Shown: positions 25,679-35,966, counted from the stretch's first letter. The stretch is DNA of 64,000 bases from Cellulomonas sp. KH9 (GCF_900114185.1 NZ_FOSE01000003.1:496001-560000), one strand, 5' to 3'. Notes: generated from the letters alone by a model not told the origin. Translations and numbers: made by a program.

Positions 25679-26839
25679 GTGACGGCCGACCACGCGACGC
25701 GCATCGTCATGTCGCACCGCCTGCTGCGGCGCTACGTGCTGCCGGGGGAGCGGGTGGTGCTCGCGACGCGTCGGCACTGGGCCAAGCTGCTCGAGCCGGC
25801 GGCGACGACGCTCGCGGTGTTCGCGGTGTGCGGCTGGCTGACCGCGGTGCTGCAGCCCCGGGTGGGGGACGGTGCCCTGGTGGTGTGGTGGCTGTGGCTG
25901 GCAGCCCTGGCCCGGTTCGCCTGGTACCTGCTGGTGTGGCGCGTCGAGTGGTTCGTCGCCACCGACAAGCGGATGCTGCTGCTGACCGGCCTGGTCACCC
26001 ACCAGATCGGCATGATGCCGTTGATGAAGGTCACGGACATGCGCTACTCGCGGTCCGTGCTGGGCCAGATGCTGGGCTACGGGCAGTTCCTGCTCGAGTC
26101 CGCGGGGCAGGACCAGGCACTGCGGCAGATCGGGTGGGTGGCGCGCCCGGACGCGACGTACCGCGACCTGTGCGCGCTGATCTTCACCCCCGTGACGGCG
26201 CCGGCGTCCGACGGTGAGGACGACGGAGGACCGGCCCCGCGCGCCCGTCGGCGCCCCGAGGGCAGGCCGCCGGCCGTGCCGCCGGCCCGCCGCGTACCCC
26301 GACCCGAGGGAGGGGTCGCCCTGGCGGACGCCCCGGCGCAGGCACCGTCCGGTACCCGGTCCGGTACCCCGTCCGGGGTGCGGCCCGCCGCGCCGGACGT
26401 CCCCGGTGCCCCCGAGGAGGGGGCCCCGCCGCGCTGGGTGGAGCCCGTCGTCGTGTGGCCGTCGCGGGAGGACCCGTTCGAGCCCGACGACACCCGGCCG
26501 CTGCGCCTGCGCACCCCCGACGAGACGGACGACCCGGACGTCACGTCGCCGGAGGACGCGGAGCCGGCGCGTCGCCTGCCGCCGACGCTCGCGGAGGCCG
26601 CCGCGGACGGCACGGCGCTCGAGGCGGAGGCGATCGCCGGCGAGGAGGCGCTGCGGCTGGACGAGGAGGAGGCCGAGCAGCGGTCCTGGGACGTGTCCGA
26701 GCCCACCGGGACGTTCGTCGACCTGGGCCGTCGCGGCTGGTCCGAGGACACCCCGGCGCAGCCCTCGCCGGACCCGTCGACGCCGCCGGCGGGTCCCGCA
26801 CCCGATATCGAGGGCAACCCCGGGGGCGGTCGCACCTAG
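25679..26839 (+). CDS. Bacterial PH-domain membrane protein with acidic disordered tail
   Basis: 386 residues from GTG 25679 (G-rich site; ATG at 25709 is an alternative). Two membrane helices (about 38-58 and 66-85) are followed by a bPH_2 (YdbS/DUF304-like) domain: [29 protein letters not shown], then [24 protein letters not shown]. From about residue 175 on, the chain is disordered: first Arg/Pro-rich, then very acidic with Glu/Asp runs. The stop codon TAG (26837-26839) forms the first bases of the TAGGAT box used by metG. Role unknown; membrane or lipid-associated scaffolding is usual speculation for the family. Confidence 0.85.
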   Translation: MTADHATRIVMSHRLLRRYVLPGERVVLATRRHWAKLLEPAATTLAVFAVCGWLTAVLQPRVGDGALVVWWLWLAALARFAWYLLVWRVEWFVATDKRMLLLTGLVTHQIGMMPLMKVTDMRYSRSVLGQMLGYGQFLLESAGQDQALRQIGWVARPDATYRDLCALIFTPVTAPASDGEDDGGPAPRARRRPEGRPPAVPPARRVPRPEGGVALADAPAQAPSGTRSGTPSGVRPAAPDVPGAPEEGAPPRWVEPVVVWPSREDPFEPDDTRPLRLRTPDETDDPDVTSPEDAEPARRLPPTLAEAAADGTALEAEAIAGEEALRLDEEEAEQRSWDVSEPTGTFVDLGRRGWSEDTPAQPSPDPSTPPAGPAPDIEGNPGGGRT

Positions 26840-26849
26840 GATCGTGGCC

Positions 26850-28637
26850 ATGTCCCGCATCCTGTCCGCCGTCGCGTGGCCCTACGCGAACGGCCCCCGC
26901 CACATCGGTCACGTCGCCGGCTTCGGCATCCCGTCGGACGTCTTCAGCCGGTACATGCGCATGGCGGGGCACGACGTGCTGATGGTCTCGGGCACCGACG
27001 AGCACGGCACGCCGATCCTCGTGCAGGCCGACAAGGAGGGCGTCAGCGCGCAGGAGCTCGCGGACCGGTACAACCGCGTCATCGTCGAGGACCTCACGCA
27101 GCTGGGCCTGTCGTACGACCTGTTCACCCGGACCACGACCCGCAACCACTACGCGGTGGTGCAGGAGATGTTCCGCACCGTCCACAAGAACGGGTACATG
27201 GTCGAGCGCACGACGATGGGCGCGGTGAGCCCGTCCACGGGGCGCACCCTGCCGGACCGGTACATCGAGGGCACCTGCCCCATCTGCGGGTACGACGGCG
27301 CGCGCGGCGACCAGTGCGACAACTGCGGCAACCAGCTCGACGCGATCGAGCTCATCAACCCCACGAGCAAGATCAACGGGGAGACGCCGAGGTTCGTCGA
27401 GTCGAACCACTTCTTCCTCGACCTGCCGGCGTTCGTCGACGCGCTGGGCGACTGGCTGCGCACGCGCACCGCGTGGCGCCCCAACGTCCTGAAGTTCTCG
27501 CTCAACCTGCTCGACGACGTACGGCCGCGCGCCATGACGCGCGACATCGACTGGGGCATCCCCGTGCCGCTGGAGGGCTGGGAGGACAACCCGACCAAGC
27601 GCCTGTACGTGTGGTTCGACGCCGTCATCGGGTACCTGTCGGCGTCGATCGAGTGGGCGCGCCGCAGCGGCGACCCGGACGCGTGGCGGCAGTGGTGGAA
27701 CGACCCCGAGGCCCTGTCGTACTACTTCATGGGCAAGGACAACATCACGTTCCACTCCCAGATCTGGCCGGCGGAGCTGCTGGGCTACGACGGCAAGGGC
27801 GCGCGCGGCGGCGCCCCCGGTGCGTACGGCTCGCTGAACCTGCCGACCGAGGTCGTCTCGAGCGAGTTCCTCAACGTCGAGGGCAAGCAGTTCTCGACGT
27901 CGCGGGGCCGCGTGATCCTGGTGCGCGACATGCTCGCGCGGTACCAGCCGGACGCCCTGCGCTACTACATCTCGGTCGCGGGGCCGGAGACGCAGGACGT
28001 CGACTTCACGTGGGCGGAGTTCAAGCGCCGCACCAACGACGAGCTCGTCGCGGGCTGGGGCAACCTGGTCAACCGCACCGCGAGCATGGTCCACAAGAAC
28101 TTCGGCGAGATCCCCGCGCCCGGGCAGCGGCACCCCGTCGACGAGGCGCTCGTCGCCGAGGTCACGACGGCCTTCGGCCGTGTCGGTGAGCTCGTCGGCG
28201 CGCACCGGCAGCGGCAGGCGCTGCAGGAGGTCATGCGCGTGGTCGGCGAGGCCAACCGGTACGTCTCGGAGACCGAGCCGTGGAAGCTCAAGACGGACCC
28301 GGACCGTCTGGCCACCGTGCTGCACACCACGACCCAGGCGGTCAGCGACCTCAACACCCTGCTCGCGCCGTTCCTGCCGCACAGCGCGCAGGCGGTGCAC
28401 GAGGCGCTGGGCGGCACGGGGACGTTCTCGCCGCAGCCGCGCATCGAGGAGGTCACGGACCTCGACGACGACTCGCGCCACTACCCGGTCATCACGGGCG
28501 ACTACACGGCGGTGCGCGGGACGTGGCAGCCGAAGGCGATCGTGCCGGGCACCAAGGTCGACAAGCCGACGCCGGTCTTCACCAAGCTCGACGACGCGAT
28601 CGTCGAGGAGGAGCTCGAGCGCCTGCGGCAGGGCTGA
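26850..28637 (+). CDS. metG: Methionyl-tRNA synthetase
   Basis: 595 residues from ATG 26850, seven bases after TAGGAT (26837-26842), so probably leaderless. Rossmann fold with the class I HIGH motif as HIGH (18-21). The zinc insertion reads [34 protein letters not shown] and [18 protein letters not shown] bind methionine and adenylate. The KMSKS position reads KQFSTSRG (346-353), a relaxed form also seen in other actinobacterial MetRS. A C-terminal anticodon-binding helical bundle follows, without an EMAPII-type dimer domain. Confidence 0.96.
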   Translation: MSRILSAVAWPYANGPRHIGHVAGFGIPSDVFSRYMRMAGHDVLMVSGTDEHGTPILVQADKEGVSAQELADRYNRVIVEDLTQLGLSYDLFTRTTTRNHYAVVQEMFRTVHKNGYMVERTTMGAVSPSTGRTLPDRYIEGTCPICGYDGARGDQCDNCGNQLDAIELINPTSKINGETPRFVESNHFFLDLPAFVDALGDWLRTRTAWRPNVLKFSLNLLDDVRPRAMTRDIDWGIPVPLEGWEDNPTKRLYVWFDAVIGYLSASIEWARRSGDPDAWRQWWNDPEALSYYFMGKDNITFHSQIWPAELLGYDGKGARGGAPGAYGSLNLPTEVVSSEFLNVEGKQFSTSRGRVILVRDMLARYQPDALRYYISVAGPETQDVDFTWAEFKRRTNDELVAGWGNLVNRTASMVHKNFGEIPAPGQRHPVDEALVAEVTTAFGRVGELVGAHRQRQALQEVMRVVGEANRYVSETEPWKLKTDPDRLATVLHTTTQAVSDLNTLLAPFLPHSAQAVHEALGGTGTFSPQPRIEEVTDLDDDSRHYPVITGDYTAVRGTWQPKAIVPGTKVDKPTPVFTKLDDAIVEEELERLRQG

Positions 28638-28640
28638 GGC

Positions 28641-29573
28641 GTGGCGCGCAGGAAGCGGGAGACGGGCTGGCCCCCGTCGCCGGAGCCGCTGCCGTCGCCC
28701 GTCGTCGACGACCACACGCACCTCGAGTCGGTCGTCGGGTGGCGGGCCGAGGGCTGGGACCCGGCGGACGCCGCGGCGCACCCGGACCTGGCCGCGCACC
28801 TCGCGCGCGCGGCGCAGGTCGGCGTGACGCGCATGGTGCAGGTCGGGTGCGACCTGGAGGCCGTCGCGTGGACGGACGCCGTGGTGCGCGAGCATCCGGC
28901 GCTGCTCGGGGCCGTCGCGATCCACCCCAACGAGGCGGTCCTGCACGCCGGCGTCCGCGAGGTCGCGCCGGACGGGCTGGACCCCGACCCGCAGCCGCAC
29001 CACGACGTCCCGCTCGACGACGCCCTGGCGGCGGTCGCGGCGGTCGCCCGGGACAACCCCCGGGTGCGTGCCATCGGCGAGACCGGCCTCGACTTCTTCC
29101 GTGCGGGGGAGCGGGGCCGTGCGGTGCAGCGCGAGGCGTTCCGGGCGCACGTCGCCCTGGCCAAGGAGCTGGGCCTGGCGCTGCAGATCCACGACCGGGA
29201 CGCCCACGACGAGGTGGTGGACGTGCTGCGCCGCGACGGCGCCCCGGAGCGCACGGTGTTCCACTGCTTCTCCGGCGGGCCCGACCTGGCGCGGGTGTGC
29301 GCGCAGGAGGGCTGGTTCTGCTCGTTCGCGGGCCCGGTGTCGTTCCCGGCCAACGAGGACCTGCGCGCGGCGCTGCGGGAGCTGCCCGCCTCCCTGGTGC
29401 TGGTCGAGACGGACGCGCCCTACCTCACCGTTCACCCCTTCCGGGGACGTCCCAACGCGCCGTACCTGCTGGCGGGCACGGTCCGGACGGTCGCGGAGGT
29501 GACCGGACGCACCGTCGAGGACGTGTGTGCGCGGGTCAGCGCAGTGGCGACGGCCGTCTACGGGGAGTGGTGA
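28641..29573 (+). CDS. tatD: TatD-family metal-dependent DNase
   Basis: 310 residues from GTG 28641, three bases after metG, a conserved metG-tatD pairing. Metal ligands are His25 and His27 in VVDDHTHLES, Glu in AIGETGLDFFR, a His in LQIHDRDAHDE and FHCFSGG, and Asp in VETDAPYLT. TatD enzymes are 3'-exonucleases or deoxyribonucleases acting in DNA repair and quality control. The N-terminus is about 20 residues longer than E. coli TatD and Pro-rich. Confidence 0.93.
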   Translation: MARRKRETGWPPSPEPLPSPVVDDHTHLESVVGWRAEGWDPADAAAHPDLAAHLARAAQVGVTRMVQVGCDLEAVAWTDAVVREHPALLGAVAIHPNEAVLHAGVREVAPDGLDPDPQPHHDVPLDDALAAVAAVARDNPRVRAIGETGLDFFRAGERGRAVQREAFRAHVALAKELGLALQIHDRDAHDEVVDVLRRDGAPERTVFHCFSGGPDLARVCAQEGWFCSFAGPVSFPANEDLRAALRELPASLVLVETDAPYLTVHPFRGRPNAPYLLAGTVRTVAEVTGRTVEDVCARVSAVATAVYGEW

Positions 29574-29608
29574 CCCGCGCGGGCTGCGCGCCACCGCTGG
29601 TCGCGGGG

Positions 29609-29627
29609 GTCACGGATCGGTTACGGT
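29609..29627 (+). promoter_or_regulatory. Promoter with MtrA-box-like direct repeat, first rpf-type gene
   Basis: GTCAC (29609-29613) and GTTAC (29620-29624) form an 11-bp-period direct repeat, as bound by OmpR-family regulators. TACGGT (29622-29627) overlaps the second half as a -10 box. The same arrangement recurs before the second rpf-type gene. MtrA is known to control rpfB in M. tuberculosis; binding here is inferred. Confidence 0.5.
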
Positions 29628-29721
29628 CTGTGCGGCGCCCCGGGTGCGACCCGTCAAGGCCGCACGACGAGGTGCCGAAGAACTTCAGGGCAGCGCCCCT
29701 CCCGCCGACCCGAAGGACACC

Positions 29722-30918
29722 GTGACCGGTCACCCGCAGGTGCCGGGCCGCCGCGCCGCTCGTGCGCGCGACCGGGCCGCACGCACCGCCGCGCAGGCCG
29801 TCGTGCTCGCGCTCGTCGCGGGCGGCACCAGCGCGTTCGCGGCGATGCACAAGGACGTCACGGTCGACGTGGACGGCACCGAGGTGAACGTGCGCACGTT
29901 CGGGCGCACCGTCGCCGACGTGCTGGCGGCGGGCGACATCGAGGTGACCGAGGGTGACCTCGTGGCGCCGGGCCTCGACCAGCCGGTCGGACGCACCGGG
30001 CAGGTCGTGGTGCGGCACGGCCGCGAGATCGACGTCGAGGTCGACGGGCGTCCCCAGAGCGTGTGGACCACCGCCCTGACGGTCGGCGAGGCGGTCGAGG
30101 AGCTCGGGCTGCGCGAGGGTGTTCGTCTGTCGGCGTCCCGCTCCGCCGCGGTCGGCCGGGACGTGCTGCGGGTCTCCACGCAGAAGACCGTGCACCTGGT
30201 GGTCGACGGGCAGGTCATCGACGGGGTGACCAGCGGGTCCACGGTGCGCGACGCGCTGCGCGAGATCGGGCTCGTGCTCGAGGAGGCCGACCAGGTGTCG
30301 GTGCCGCTCGACGCGGCCGCCGTCGACGGGCTCGTCGTGCTGGTGACGCGTGCGGTCACCTCCGGGGAGACCGTGACCGAGGCGGTGCCGTTCGAGGTGC
30401 AGGAGATCGAGGACCCGACGCTCGTCAAGGGCAACAAGGTCGTCAAGAACGCCGGCCGGGCGGGGCAGCGCACGACGACGTACTCGCTCGACGTGGTCGG
30501 CGGCGTGGTCGTGGGGCGCTCGGTGCTCGCGTCGGTCGAGACGGTCGCGCCGGTGCACCAGGTGGTCCGGGTGGGCACCGCGGAGCTGCCCGACCCGGCG
30601 ACCGTGGCGGTCGAGCCCGGCACGGCCCAGGCGATGGGCAAGGAGATGGCCGCCGCGCGCGGCTGGGGCGACGACCAGTTCGCCTGCCTGCTGTCGCTGT
30701 GGAACAAGGAGAGCGGCTGGCGCTGGAACGCCGAGAACCGGTCGTCCGGCGCCTACGGCATCCCGCAGTCGCTGCCCGGGTCGAAGATGGCGTCCGCCGG
30801 TGCGGACTGGCGGACCAACCCGGCGACGCAGATCTCGTGGGGTCTGGGGTACATCGCCGGGCGGTACGGCACCCCCTGCGGCGCGTGGGCGCACTCGCAG
30901 GCCAAGGGCTGGTACTGA
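29722..30918 (+). CDS. DUF348/G5 cell-wall protein with lysozyme-like C-terminal domain
   Basis: 398 residues from GTG 29722. A basic N-terminus and membrane/signal segment (about 22-40) are followed by three DUF348 ubiquitin-like repeats (about 44-205), a G5 domain (about 208-286), and a C-terminal transglycosylase-like domain (about 300-398) with Glu330 in LWNKESGWRWNAEN as the expected catalytic acid; it ends WAHSQAKGWY. The domain order equals RpfB, but the catalytic domain is the SLT-like type instead of Rpf. It probably cleaves peptidoglycan at the surface. It lies upstream of the true rpfB with its own near-identical promoter element. Confidence 0.88.
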   Translation: MTGHPQVPGRRAARARDRAARTAAQAVVLALVAGGTSAFAAMHKDVTVDVDGTEVNVRTFGRTVADVLAAGDIEVTEGDLVAPGLDQPVGRTGQVVVRHGREIDVEVDGRPQSVWTTALTVGEAVEELGLREGVRLSASRSAAVGRDVLRVSTQKTVHLVVDGQVIDGVTSGSTVRDALREIGLVLEEADQVSVPLDAAAVDGLVVLVTRAVTSGETVTEAVPFEVQEIEDPTLVKGNKVVKNAGRAGQRTTTYSLDVVGGVVVGRSVLASVETVAPVHQVVRVGTAELPDPATVAVEPGTAQAMGKEMAAARGWGDDQFACLLSLWNKESGWRWNAENRSSGAYGIPQSLPGSKMASAGADWRTNPATQISWGLGYIAGRYGTPCGAWAHSQAKGWY

Positions 30919-31007
30919 CCCTCTGCCGCACGGCCGGTGCCGCCGCGCGGCACCCCTGCGCCTCGGCGGGGTGACCCCCGCCACTGCCGCTGGGGGTTGG
31001 ACTCAGG

Positions 31008-31026
31008 GTCACAATTCCGTTACGGT
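31008..31026 (+). promoter_or_regulatory. Promoter with MtrA-box-like direct repeat, rpfB
   Basis: GTCAC (31008-31012), six bases, GTTAC (31019-31023), with TACGGT (31021-31026) as -10. The leader to GTG 31203 is about 170 nt and contains the hairpin GGACGGG/CCCGTCC (31045-31063). Both leaders also share CCGGGTGCGAC. No known riboswitch could be recognised. Confidence 0.5.
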
Positions 31027-31202
31027 CGCGTGTCGCTATTGCTCGGACGGGTGATCCCCGTCCGGGTGCGACGACGGTGGCCCTCCGGGGTCGCCGTGAC
31101 CGCCGGATCGGGGACCCTCCGTCGTGCGGCCGCTCCCGACGCCCGTCGTCGTCGAGCGCCGCGCGTCTCCCCGTGCCCGGGATCGACGACGCCTGGAGCC
31201 TC

Positions 31203-32444
31203 GTGCAGTTCTTCGCCCGCCCCACCGGACCCACCCCGCCCGCGGCCCACGCCGCGACCCCCGACGCCCCGCAGGACGCCGCACCCCACACCCACCGCGG
31301 CCGCCGTCGCTGGCCCCTGGTGGCCGCCGGCACCGCCGCGCTCGTCGTCGCCGCGGGCGGCACCGCGTACGCGCAGGCGCACAAGACCGTCGCCCTCGAC
31401 GTCGACGGCGAGATCACCCGCGTCTCGACCTTCGCCGGCTCGGTCGACGGGCTGCTGGACGCGCAGGGCATCGAGCTCGGCGAGCGCGACACCGTGTCCC
31501 ACAGCGGTGCCCTCACCGACGGCGCGGAGATCGTCGTGCGGACCGCGTCCGCGATCCTCGTCGCGCTGAACGGCACCCAGGAGGTCGTCTGGACCACCGC
31601 GCTCACCGCCGACGAGGCGCTCGACGCGCTCGCGGTGCGGGCCGACTCGGTGGCGCTGCTCGCGTCCCGGTCCGCCCAGCGCACCGACCTGCCGATGGAG
31701 CTCGCGCTCGGGGACCGCGCCGAGGTCCTGGTGGACGGGGCCGTGCACCCCGTGCCCGACGGCGACGCCACGGTCAGCGAGGCGCTGGCGGACCTCGGCG
31801 TGACGGTGCAGCCGCTCGACCGCGTCACCGTGCAGCAGGGTCAGCAGGACGTCGTCCAGGTCGTCGTGCAGCGCGTCGTCGAGCAGGACGTCACCACCCA
31901 GTCCGAGGTGCCGTTCACCTCGCGCACCGAGGAGGACCCGACCCGCTTCACCGGCGAGAAGGTCGTCGCCCAGGCCGGCGCGCCGGGCGTCCGCTCGATC
32001 GTCGAGCGCGTCACCACGGTCGACGGCGTGGAGTCGCGACGCGTCGCGCTGAGCGACGTCACGCAGGAGCCCGTCGAGGAGGTCGTCCGCGTCGGCACCA
32101 AGGCGCGCCCGGTCGCGCCGGCCGCCCCGCGTCCGTCCGCGCCCGCACCGTCGTCGTCGGGCTCGTCCGCGGCGGCCGGCCCCATCACGGCCGGCGGCAG
32201 CGCCGACTCGCTCAACTGGGCGGCGCTCGCCCGCTGCGAGTCGGGCGGTCGGGTCGACGCGGTGTCGTCGACCGGCAAGTACCACGGGCTGTACCAGTTC
32301 TCGGTCGCCACCTGGCAGGCCGTCGGCGGCTCCGGGCTGCCCTCGCAGGCCTCGGCCGAGGAGCAGACCGCCCGCGCCAAGATGCTCTACAACCGTGCCG
32401 GCGCCGGGCAGTGGCCGCACTGCGGCAAGAACCTGTTCAGCTGA
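31203..32444 (+). CDS. rpfB: Resuscitation-promoting factor RpfB
   Basis: 413 residues from GTG 31203 with TGGAG upstream. A membrane/signal helix (about 38-57), three DUF348 repeats (about 61-213), a G5 domain (about 218-298), a Ser/Pro linker, and the C-terminal Rpf domain with catalytic Glu346 in [11 protein letters not shown], then [17 protein letters not shown] and [16 protein letters not shown]. Rpf proteins are lysozyme-like muralytic enzymes that promote growth from dormancy. The order tatD-rpfB-rsmA-ispE is conserved with M. tuberculosis (Rv1008-Rv1011). Confidence 0.95.
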   Translation: MQFFARPTGPTPPAAHAATPDAPQDAAPHTHRGRRRWPLVAAGTAALVVAAGGTAYAQAHKTVALDVDGEITRVSTFAGSVDGLLDAQGIELGERDTVSHSGALTDGAEIVVRTASAILVALNGTQEVVWTTALTADEALDALAVRADSVALLASRSAQRTDLPMELALGDRAEVLVDGAVHPVPDGDATVSEALADLGVTVQPLDRVTVQQGQQDVVQVVVQRVVEQDVTTQSEVPFTSRTEEDPTRFTGEKVVAQAGAPGVRSIVERVTTVDGVESRRVALSDVTQEPVEEVVRVGTKARPVAPAAPRPSAPAPSSSGSSAAAGPITAGGSADSLNWAALARCESGGRVDAVSSTGKYHGLYQFSVATWQAVGGSGLPSQASAEEQTARAKMLYNRAGAGQWPHCGKNLFS

Positions 32445-32463
32445 CGAACGGCTCGTCCCGACG

Positions 32464-32494
32464 ACGGACCGTCACCCCGCGGGTGGCGGTCCGT
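32464..32494 (+). terminator. 13-bp hairpin after rpfB
   Basis: ACGGACCGTCACC pairs with GGTGGCGGTCCGT (one T-G wobble) around a five-base loop, 20 bases after the rpfB stop. Confidence 0.8.
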
Positions 32495-32505
32495 CGCCGT
32501 TCTCG

Positions 32506-32600
32506 CCGCGCCGTCCTCGCTGCGCCGCCGCGCCGTCCTCGCTGCGCCGCCGCGCCGTCCTCGCTGCGCCGCCGCGCCGTCCTCGCCGCGCCGCCGCGCC
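32506..32600 (+). repeat. 22-bp tandem repeat upstream of rsmA
   Basis: The unit CCGCCGCGCCGTCCTCGCTGCG occurs as 32525-32546 and 32547-32568, with a one-base variant at 32569-32590 and partial copies at both ends. It fills the space between the rpfB terminator and the rsmA promoter box. Confidence 0.9.
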
Positions 32601-32617
32601 ACGTAGGCTCGGGGGCC

Positions 32618-33577
32618 ATGTCGGCGATCACCCTGCTCGGGCCTGCGGAGATCCGGGCGCTCGCGCAGCGTGCCGGTGTGCGGCCCACCAAGACCCTCGG
32701 GCAGAACTTCGTCCTCGACGCGGGCACGGTCCGCAAGATCGTGCGCCAGGCCGACGTGGCCGCGGGCGAGCGCGTCGTCGAGATCGGCCCGGGCCTGGGC
32801 TCCCTCACGCTGGGGCTGCTCGAGGCCGGTGCCGACGTCGTGGCCGTCGAGATCGACCCCGTGCTCGCGGCGTTGCTGCCGCAGACGGTGGCCGCCCACG
32901 TCCCCGGCCTCGCCGTCGACCCGGCAGCGGCCGACGAGACGCCCGACGCCCGCACGGTCGTGCTCCGGGACCCCGACGGGCGGGCGCGCCTGACCGTCGT
33001 CACGCAGGACGCGCTGACCGTGACCGCGCTGCCCGGGCCGCCGCCCACCGCGCTGGTCGCCAACCTGCCCTACAACGTGTCGGTGCCCGTGCTGCTGACC
33101 TTCCTCGAGCGGTTCGACTCGCTGCAGCGGGGCCTGGTCATGGTGCAGGCCGAGGTCGCCGACCGGCTCGCCGCCCCGCCGGGCAGCCGCACGTACGGCG
33201 TGCCGTCGGCCAAGGTCGCGTGGTACGCGTCCGCACGACGCACCGCGACCGTGGGGCGTGCGGTCTTCTGGCCGGCGCCGCACGTGGACTCGGCGCTGGT
33301 GCGCCTCGACCGGCGCGAGCCGCCGGCCGCCACGGTCCGGCGGCAGGACGTCTTCGCGGTCGTCGACGCGGCCTTCGCGCAGCGGCGCAAGATGCTGCGC
33401 TCCGCGCTCGCCGGGCTCGCGGGCTCCTCGGCCGCGGCCGAGACCGCCGTGCGGGCCGCGGGTCTGGACCCGCAGGCGCGCGGTGAGCAGGTCGACGTCG
33501 TGGGCTTCGCGCGGATCGCCGAGGCGCTGGCATCGGCGCAGCCCGTGCAGCCCGGACCTGGCACAGTGGCACCGTGA
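32618..33577 (+). CDS. rsmA: 16S rRNA (adenine(1518/1519)-N6)-dimethyltransferase RsmA/KsgA
   Basis: 319 residues from ATG 32618, eight bases after TAGGCT (32604-32609). The N-terminus [16 protein letters not shown] motif [17 protein letters not shown], acidic VAVEIDPVL, and motif [14 protein letters not shown] are diagnostic, and the C-terminal helical domain has [12 protein letters not shown]. An insertion of about 25 residues around [17 protein letters not shown] lies before the TVVTQDAL strand. It dimethylates two adenines in the 3' hairpin of 16S rRNA. It overlaps ispE by four bases. Confidence 0.95.
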   Translation: MSAITLLGPAEIRALAQRAGVRPTKTLGQNFVLDAGTVRKIVRQADVAAGERVVEIGPGLGSLTLGLLEAGADVVAVEIDPVLAALLPQTVAAHVPGLAVDPAAADETPDARTVVLRDPDGRARLTVVTQDALTVTALPGPPPTALVANLPYNVSVPVLLTFLERFDSLQRGLVMVQAEVADRLAAPPGSRTYGVPSAKVAWYASARRTATVGRAVFWPAPHVDSALVRLDRREPPAATVRRQDVFAVVDAAFAQRRKMLRSALAGLAGSSAAAETAVRAAGLDPQARGEQVDVVGFARIAEALASAQPVQPGPGTVAP

Positions 33578-34512
33578 TGCCGACCCCCCTGGACGACCTG
33601 CCCGAGCGCGCCGTGCGTGTGCGCGCCCCCGGCAAGGTCAACCTGTCGCTGCGCGTGGGCCCCCGCGCCGCCGACGGCTACCACCCGGTGTCGACGGTGT
33701 TCCAGGCGGTCTCCCTGTACGAGGAGGTCGTCGCGACGCCCGCCGACGAGTACGGGCTGAGCGTGAGCGGGGCGCAGGCGGAGGCCGTGCCCACCGACGC
33801 GTCCAACCTGGCCCTGCGCGCGGCCCGCGCGGTGGCCGAGCGCGCCGGCATCGACGAGGCCGTCCACCTGCACCTGGCCAAGGGGGTGCCCGTGGCCGGT
33901 GGCATGGCGGGCGGCTCCGCCGACGCGGCGGCCGCGCTCGTGGCGTGCGACGCGCTGTGGAACGCCGGCCTGTCCCGTGACGACCTGCTCGAGCTCGCGG
34001 CCGGGCTGGGGTCCGACGTGCCGTTCTCGCTGCTGGGGCACACCGCGGTGGGCCAGGGGCGTGGTCACCTGCTGACGCCCGCGCTCAGCCGCGGCGAGTT
34101 CCACTGGGCGTTCGCGGTGCAGGACCGTGGCCTGTCGACCGCGGCCGTCTACGACGCCTTCGACGACCTGCACGGCGAGACCGCCGTCCCCCCGGACGAC
34201 GAGCAGGACGTCCCGCTCATGCAGGCGCTGCGCGCGGGCGACGCCGCCGCGCTCGGTGCTGCGCTGCACAACGACCTGGAGAGTGCCGCGATCGAGCTCG
34301 ACCCGGGCCTCACCGAGCCGCTGGCCGTCGCGACCGACGCCGGCGCCCTGGGTGTCGTGGTCTCGGGTTCCGGGCCGACGGTGGCGGCGCTGGCCCGCAG
34401 CCGGCAGCACGCGCTGGCCGTGGCGGCCGCCTTCACCGCGTCGGGCGTGGCCGACCGTGTGCTCACGGCGACCGGCCCCGTCGCCGGCGCCCGGGTGGTG
34501 CAGGGGGAGTGA
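33574..34512 (+). CDS. ispE: 4-diphosphocytidyl-2-C-methyl-D-erythritol kinase
   Basis: 312 residues from GTG 33574 (ATG 33577 next). Phosphorylates CDP-methylerythritol in the MEP isoprenoid pathway. GHMP-kinase motifs: [13 protein letters not shown], the ATP loop [19 protein letters not shown] (about 108-126), and [13 protein letters not shown] near the C-terminus. The GTGATG start overlaps the rsmA stop, and CACAGT lies exactly six bases before GTG, so an internal leaderless transcript is also possible. Confidence 0.95.
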   Translation: MMPTPLDDLPERAVRVRAPGKVNLSLRVGPRAADGYHPVSTVFQAVSLYEEVVATPADEYGLSVSGAQAEAVPTDASNLALRAARAVAERAGIDEAVHLHLAKGVPVAGGMAGGSADAAAALVACDALWNAGLSRDDLLELAAGLGSDVPFSLLGHTAVGQGRGHLLTPALSRGEFHWAFAVQDRGLSTAAVYDAFDDLHGETAVPPDDEQDVPLMQALRAGDAAALGAALHNDLESAAIELDPGLTEPLAVATDAGALGVVVSGSGPTVAALARSRQHALAVAAAFTASGVADRVLTATGPVAGARVVQGE

Positions 34513-35924
34513 CCGAGGTGCACGACCTGCGCGCGACCGTCGAGTCGGCGCGCGCGCCGATCGACCCGTCCACGGGGCTGCAGGCGCGGCAGGCCGCCGA
34601 CCCCGACGAGCGGGGCTGGGTGCGCCCGGCGCCGGACGCCGACGCGCTGCGCTGGGACGTGATGCTCGCCGGCGGCCTGTACCTCGGGGCGCTGCTCGCC
34701 ATGGTGCTCGTGCAGGTCTCCGGCATGTATACCGAGCCCGCGCCCGGCTGGGTGTCGGCGCTGCTGCTCGCGGCCACCACGCTGCCGCTCGCCGTGCGCC
34801 GTCGGTGGCCCGCGGCCGTCCTGCTGGTGGTCGCCACCGCCTTCATCACCGCGCAGTCGCTGTCGGTGCCCGAGACGCTGATCTCGAACATCGCGCTGTT
34901 CTGCGCGATGTACACCGTGGGCGCGTGGGAGGCGGACCGGCGGCGCGCCGCACTGGTCCGTGCCGTCGTGGTGGCCGCGATGATCCTGTGGCTGCTCGTG
35001 GCCCTGTTCATGGCGGCCACCGACCCGGAGACGGCGCAGGACCTGCCGGACCAGGTCGGGGCTTTCTCGCCGTTCGTGGCGTTCACCCTGCTGCAGCTGC
35101 TGACCAACGTCCTGTACTTCGCCGGGTCCTGGTTCTTCGGCGAGCACGCCTGGCGCTCGGCGCGCGAGCGGGCCCGCACCGCGTGGCGCACGCACCTGCT
35201 GGTGCTCGAGCGTCGCCGTGCCGAGCAGCAGGCGGTCACGCTGGAGAGGTTGCGGCTGGCGCGCGAGCTGCACGACGCCGTCGCCCACCACGTGTCCCTC
35301 ATGGGCGTGCAGGCCGCCGCCGCCCGCATGCTGCTCGGCGGGGACCCCGACCGGGCGGCCGTGGCCCTCGGGCACGTCGAGGAGTCCGCGCGGGACGCGG
35401 TGCGCGAGCTGCACGGCATCCTCGGCATGCTGCGCGACGGTGGTGACGCGTCGGCGGCGGTGACGCGCGCGCCCGCGACCCCGGGGCCCGACGAGCCCAC
35501 CGGCTCGTTGGACGTCGACGCCCTGCCGGACCTGGTGGAGCGCGTGCGCGCCGCCGGCACGCACGTCGGCTACCAGGTGGTCGGGGAGCCGCGACGCCTC
35601 ACGCCGCTGGCCTCCCTCAACCTGTACCGCATCGCGCAGGAGGCCCTGACCAACGTGCGCAAGCACACCGGTCCGGACGTCCGGGCGGAGGTCCGCCTGC
35701 GGTGGCTGGCCGAGGAGGTCGAGCTGGAGGTGTCCGACGACGGCGGGGGCGGTCGTGCCGCGTCCGCGCCGTCGACGGGGCTGGGGCTGATCGGGATGCG
35801 GGAGCGCGCGGTCGCCGACGGCGGCACGTTCGAGGCGGTCCGGCGCCGGTCCGGCGGGTTCGTGGTGCGGGTGCGTCTGCCGCTGGCGGCGGTCGCCGTG
35901 GCGCGGGCCGGGGACGATGGCTGA
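34509..35924 (+). CDS. NarL/DesK-type sensor histidine kinase
   Basis: 471 residues from GTG 34509, overlapping the ispE stop (GTGA). A cytoplasmic leader of about 50 residues is followed by five to six membrane helices (about 51-208), a short linker, and a HisKA_3 dimerisation domain with His255 in ARELHDAVAHHVSLMGVQA. The HATPase domain has NLYRIAQEALTNVRKHTG (N box) and TGLGLIGMRERA (G box). The ligand is unknown. It forms a pair with the next gene. Confidence 0.92.
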   Translation: MTEVHDLRATVESARAPIDPSTGLQARQAADPDERGWVRPAPDADALRWDVMLAGGLYLGALLAMVLVQVSGMYTEPAPGWVSALLLAATTLPLAVRRRWPAAVLLVVATAFITAQSLSVPETLISNIALFCAMYTVGAWEADRRRAALVRAVVVAAMILWLLVALFMAATDPETAQDLPDQVGAFSPFVAFTLLQLLTNVLYFAGSWFFGEHAWRSARERARTAWRTHLLVLERRRAEQQAVTLERLRLARELHDAVAHHVSLMGVQAAAARMLLGGDPDRAAVALGHVEESARDAVRELHGILGMLRDGGDASAAVTRAPATPGPDEPTGSLDVDALPDLVERVRAAGTHVGYQVVGEPRRLTPLASLNLYRIAQEALTNVRKHTGPDVRAEVRLRWLAEEVELEVSDDGGGGRAASAPSTGLGLIGMRERAVADGGTFEAVRRRSGGFVVRVRLPLAAVAVARAGDDG

Positions 35925-35966
35925 GGACCGCGACGCGCGTCGCGGCACGGACGACGGAGGACAGCG

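Noticed and set aside
31027..31202. Riboswitch (c-di-AMP type) in the rpfB leader
   Set aside because: Length and position would fit, but the conserved ydaO-type sequence blocks could not be recognised; only a simple hairpin is clear.
32506..32600. CRISPR-like array
   Set aside because: Direct tandem repeats without spacers and no cas genes; the same holds for the repeats at 5538, 23947 and 59707.
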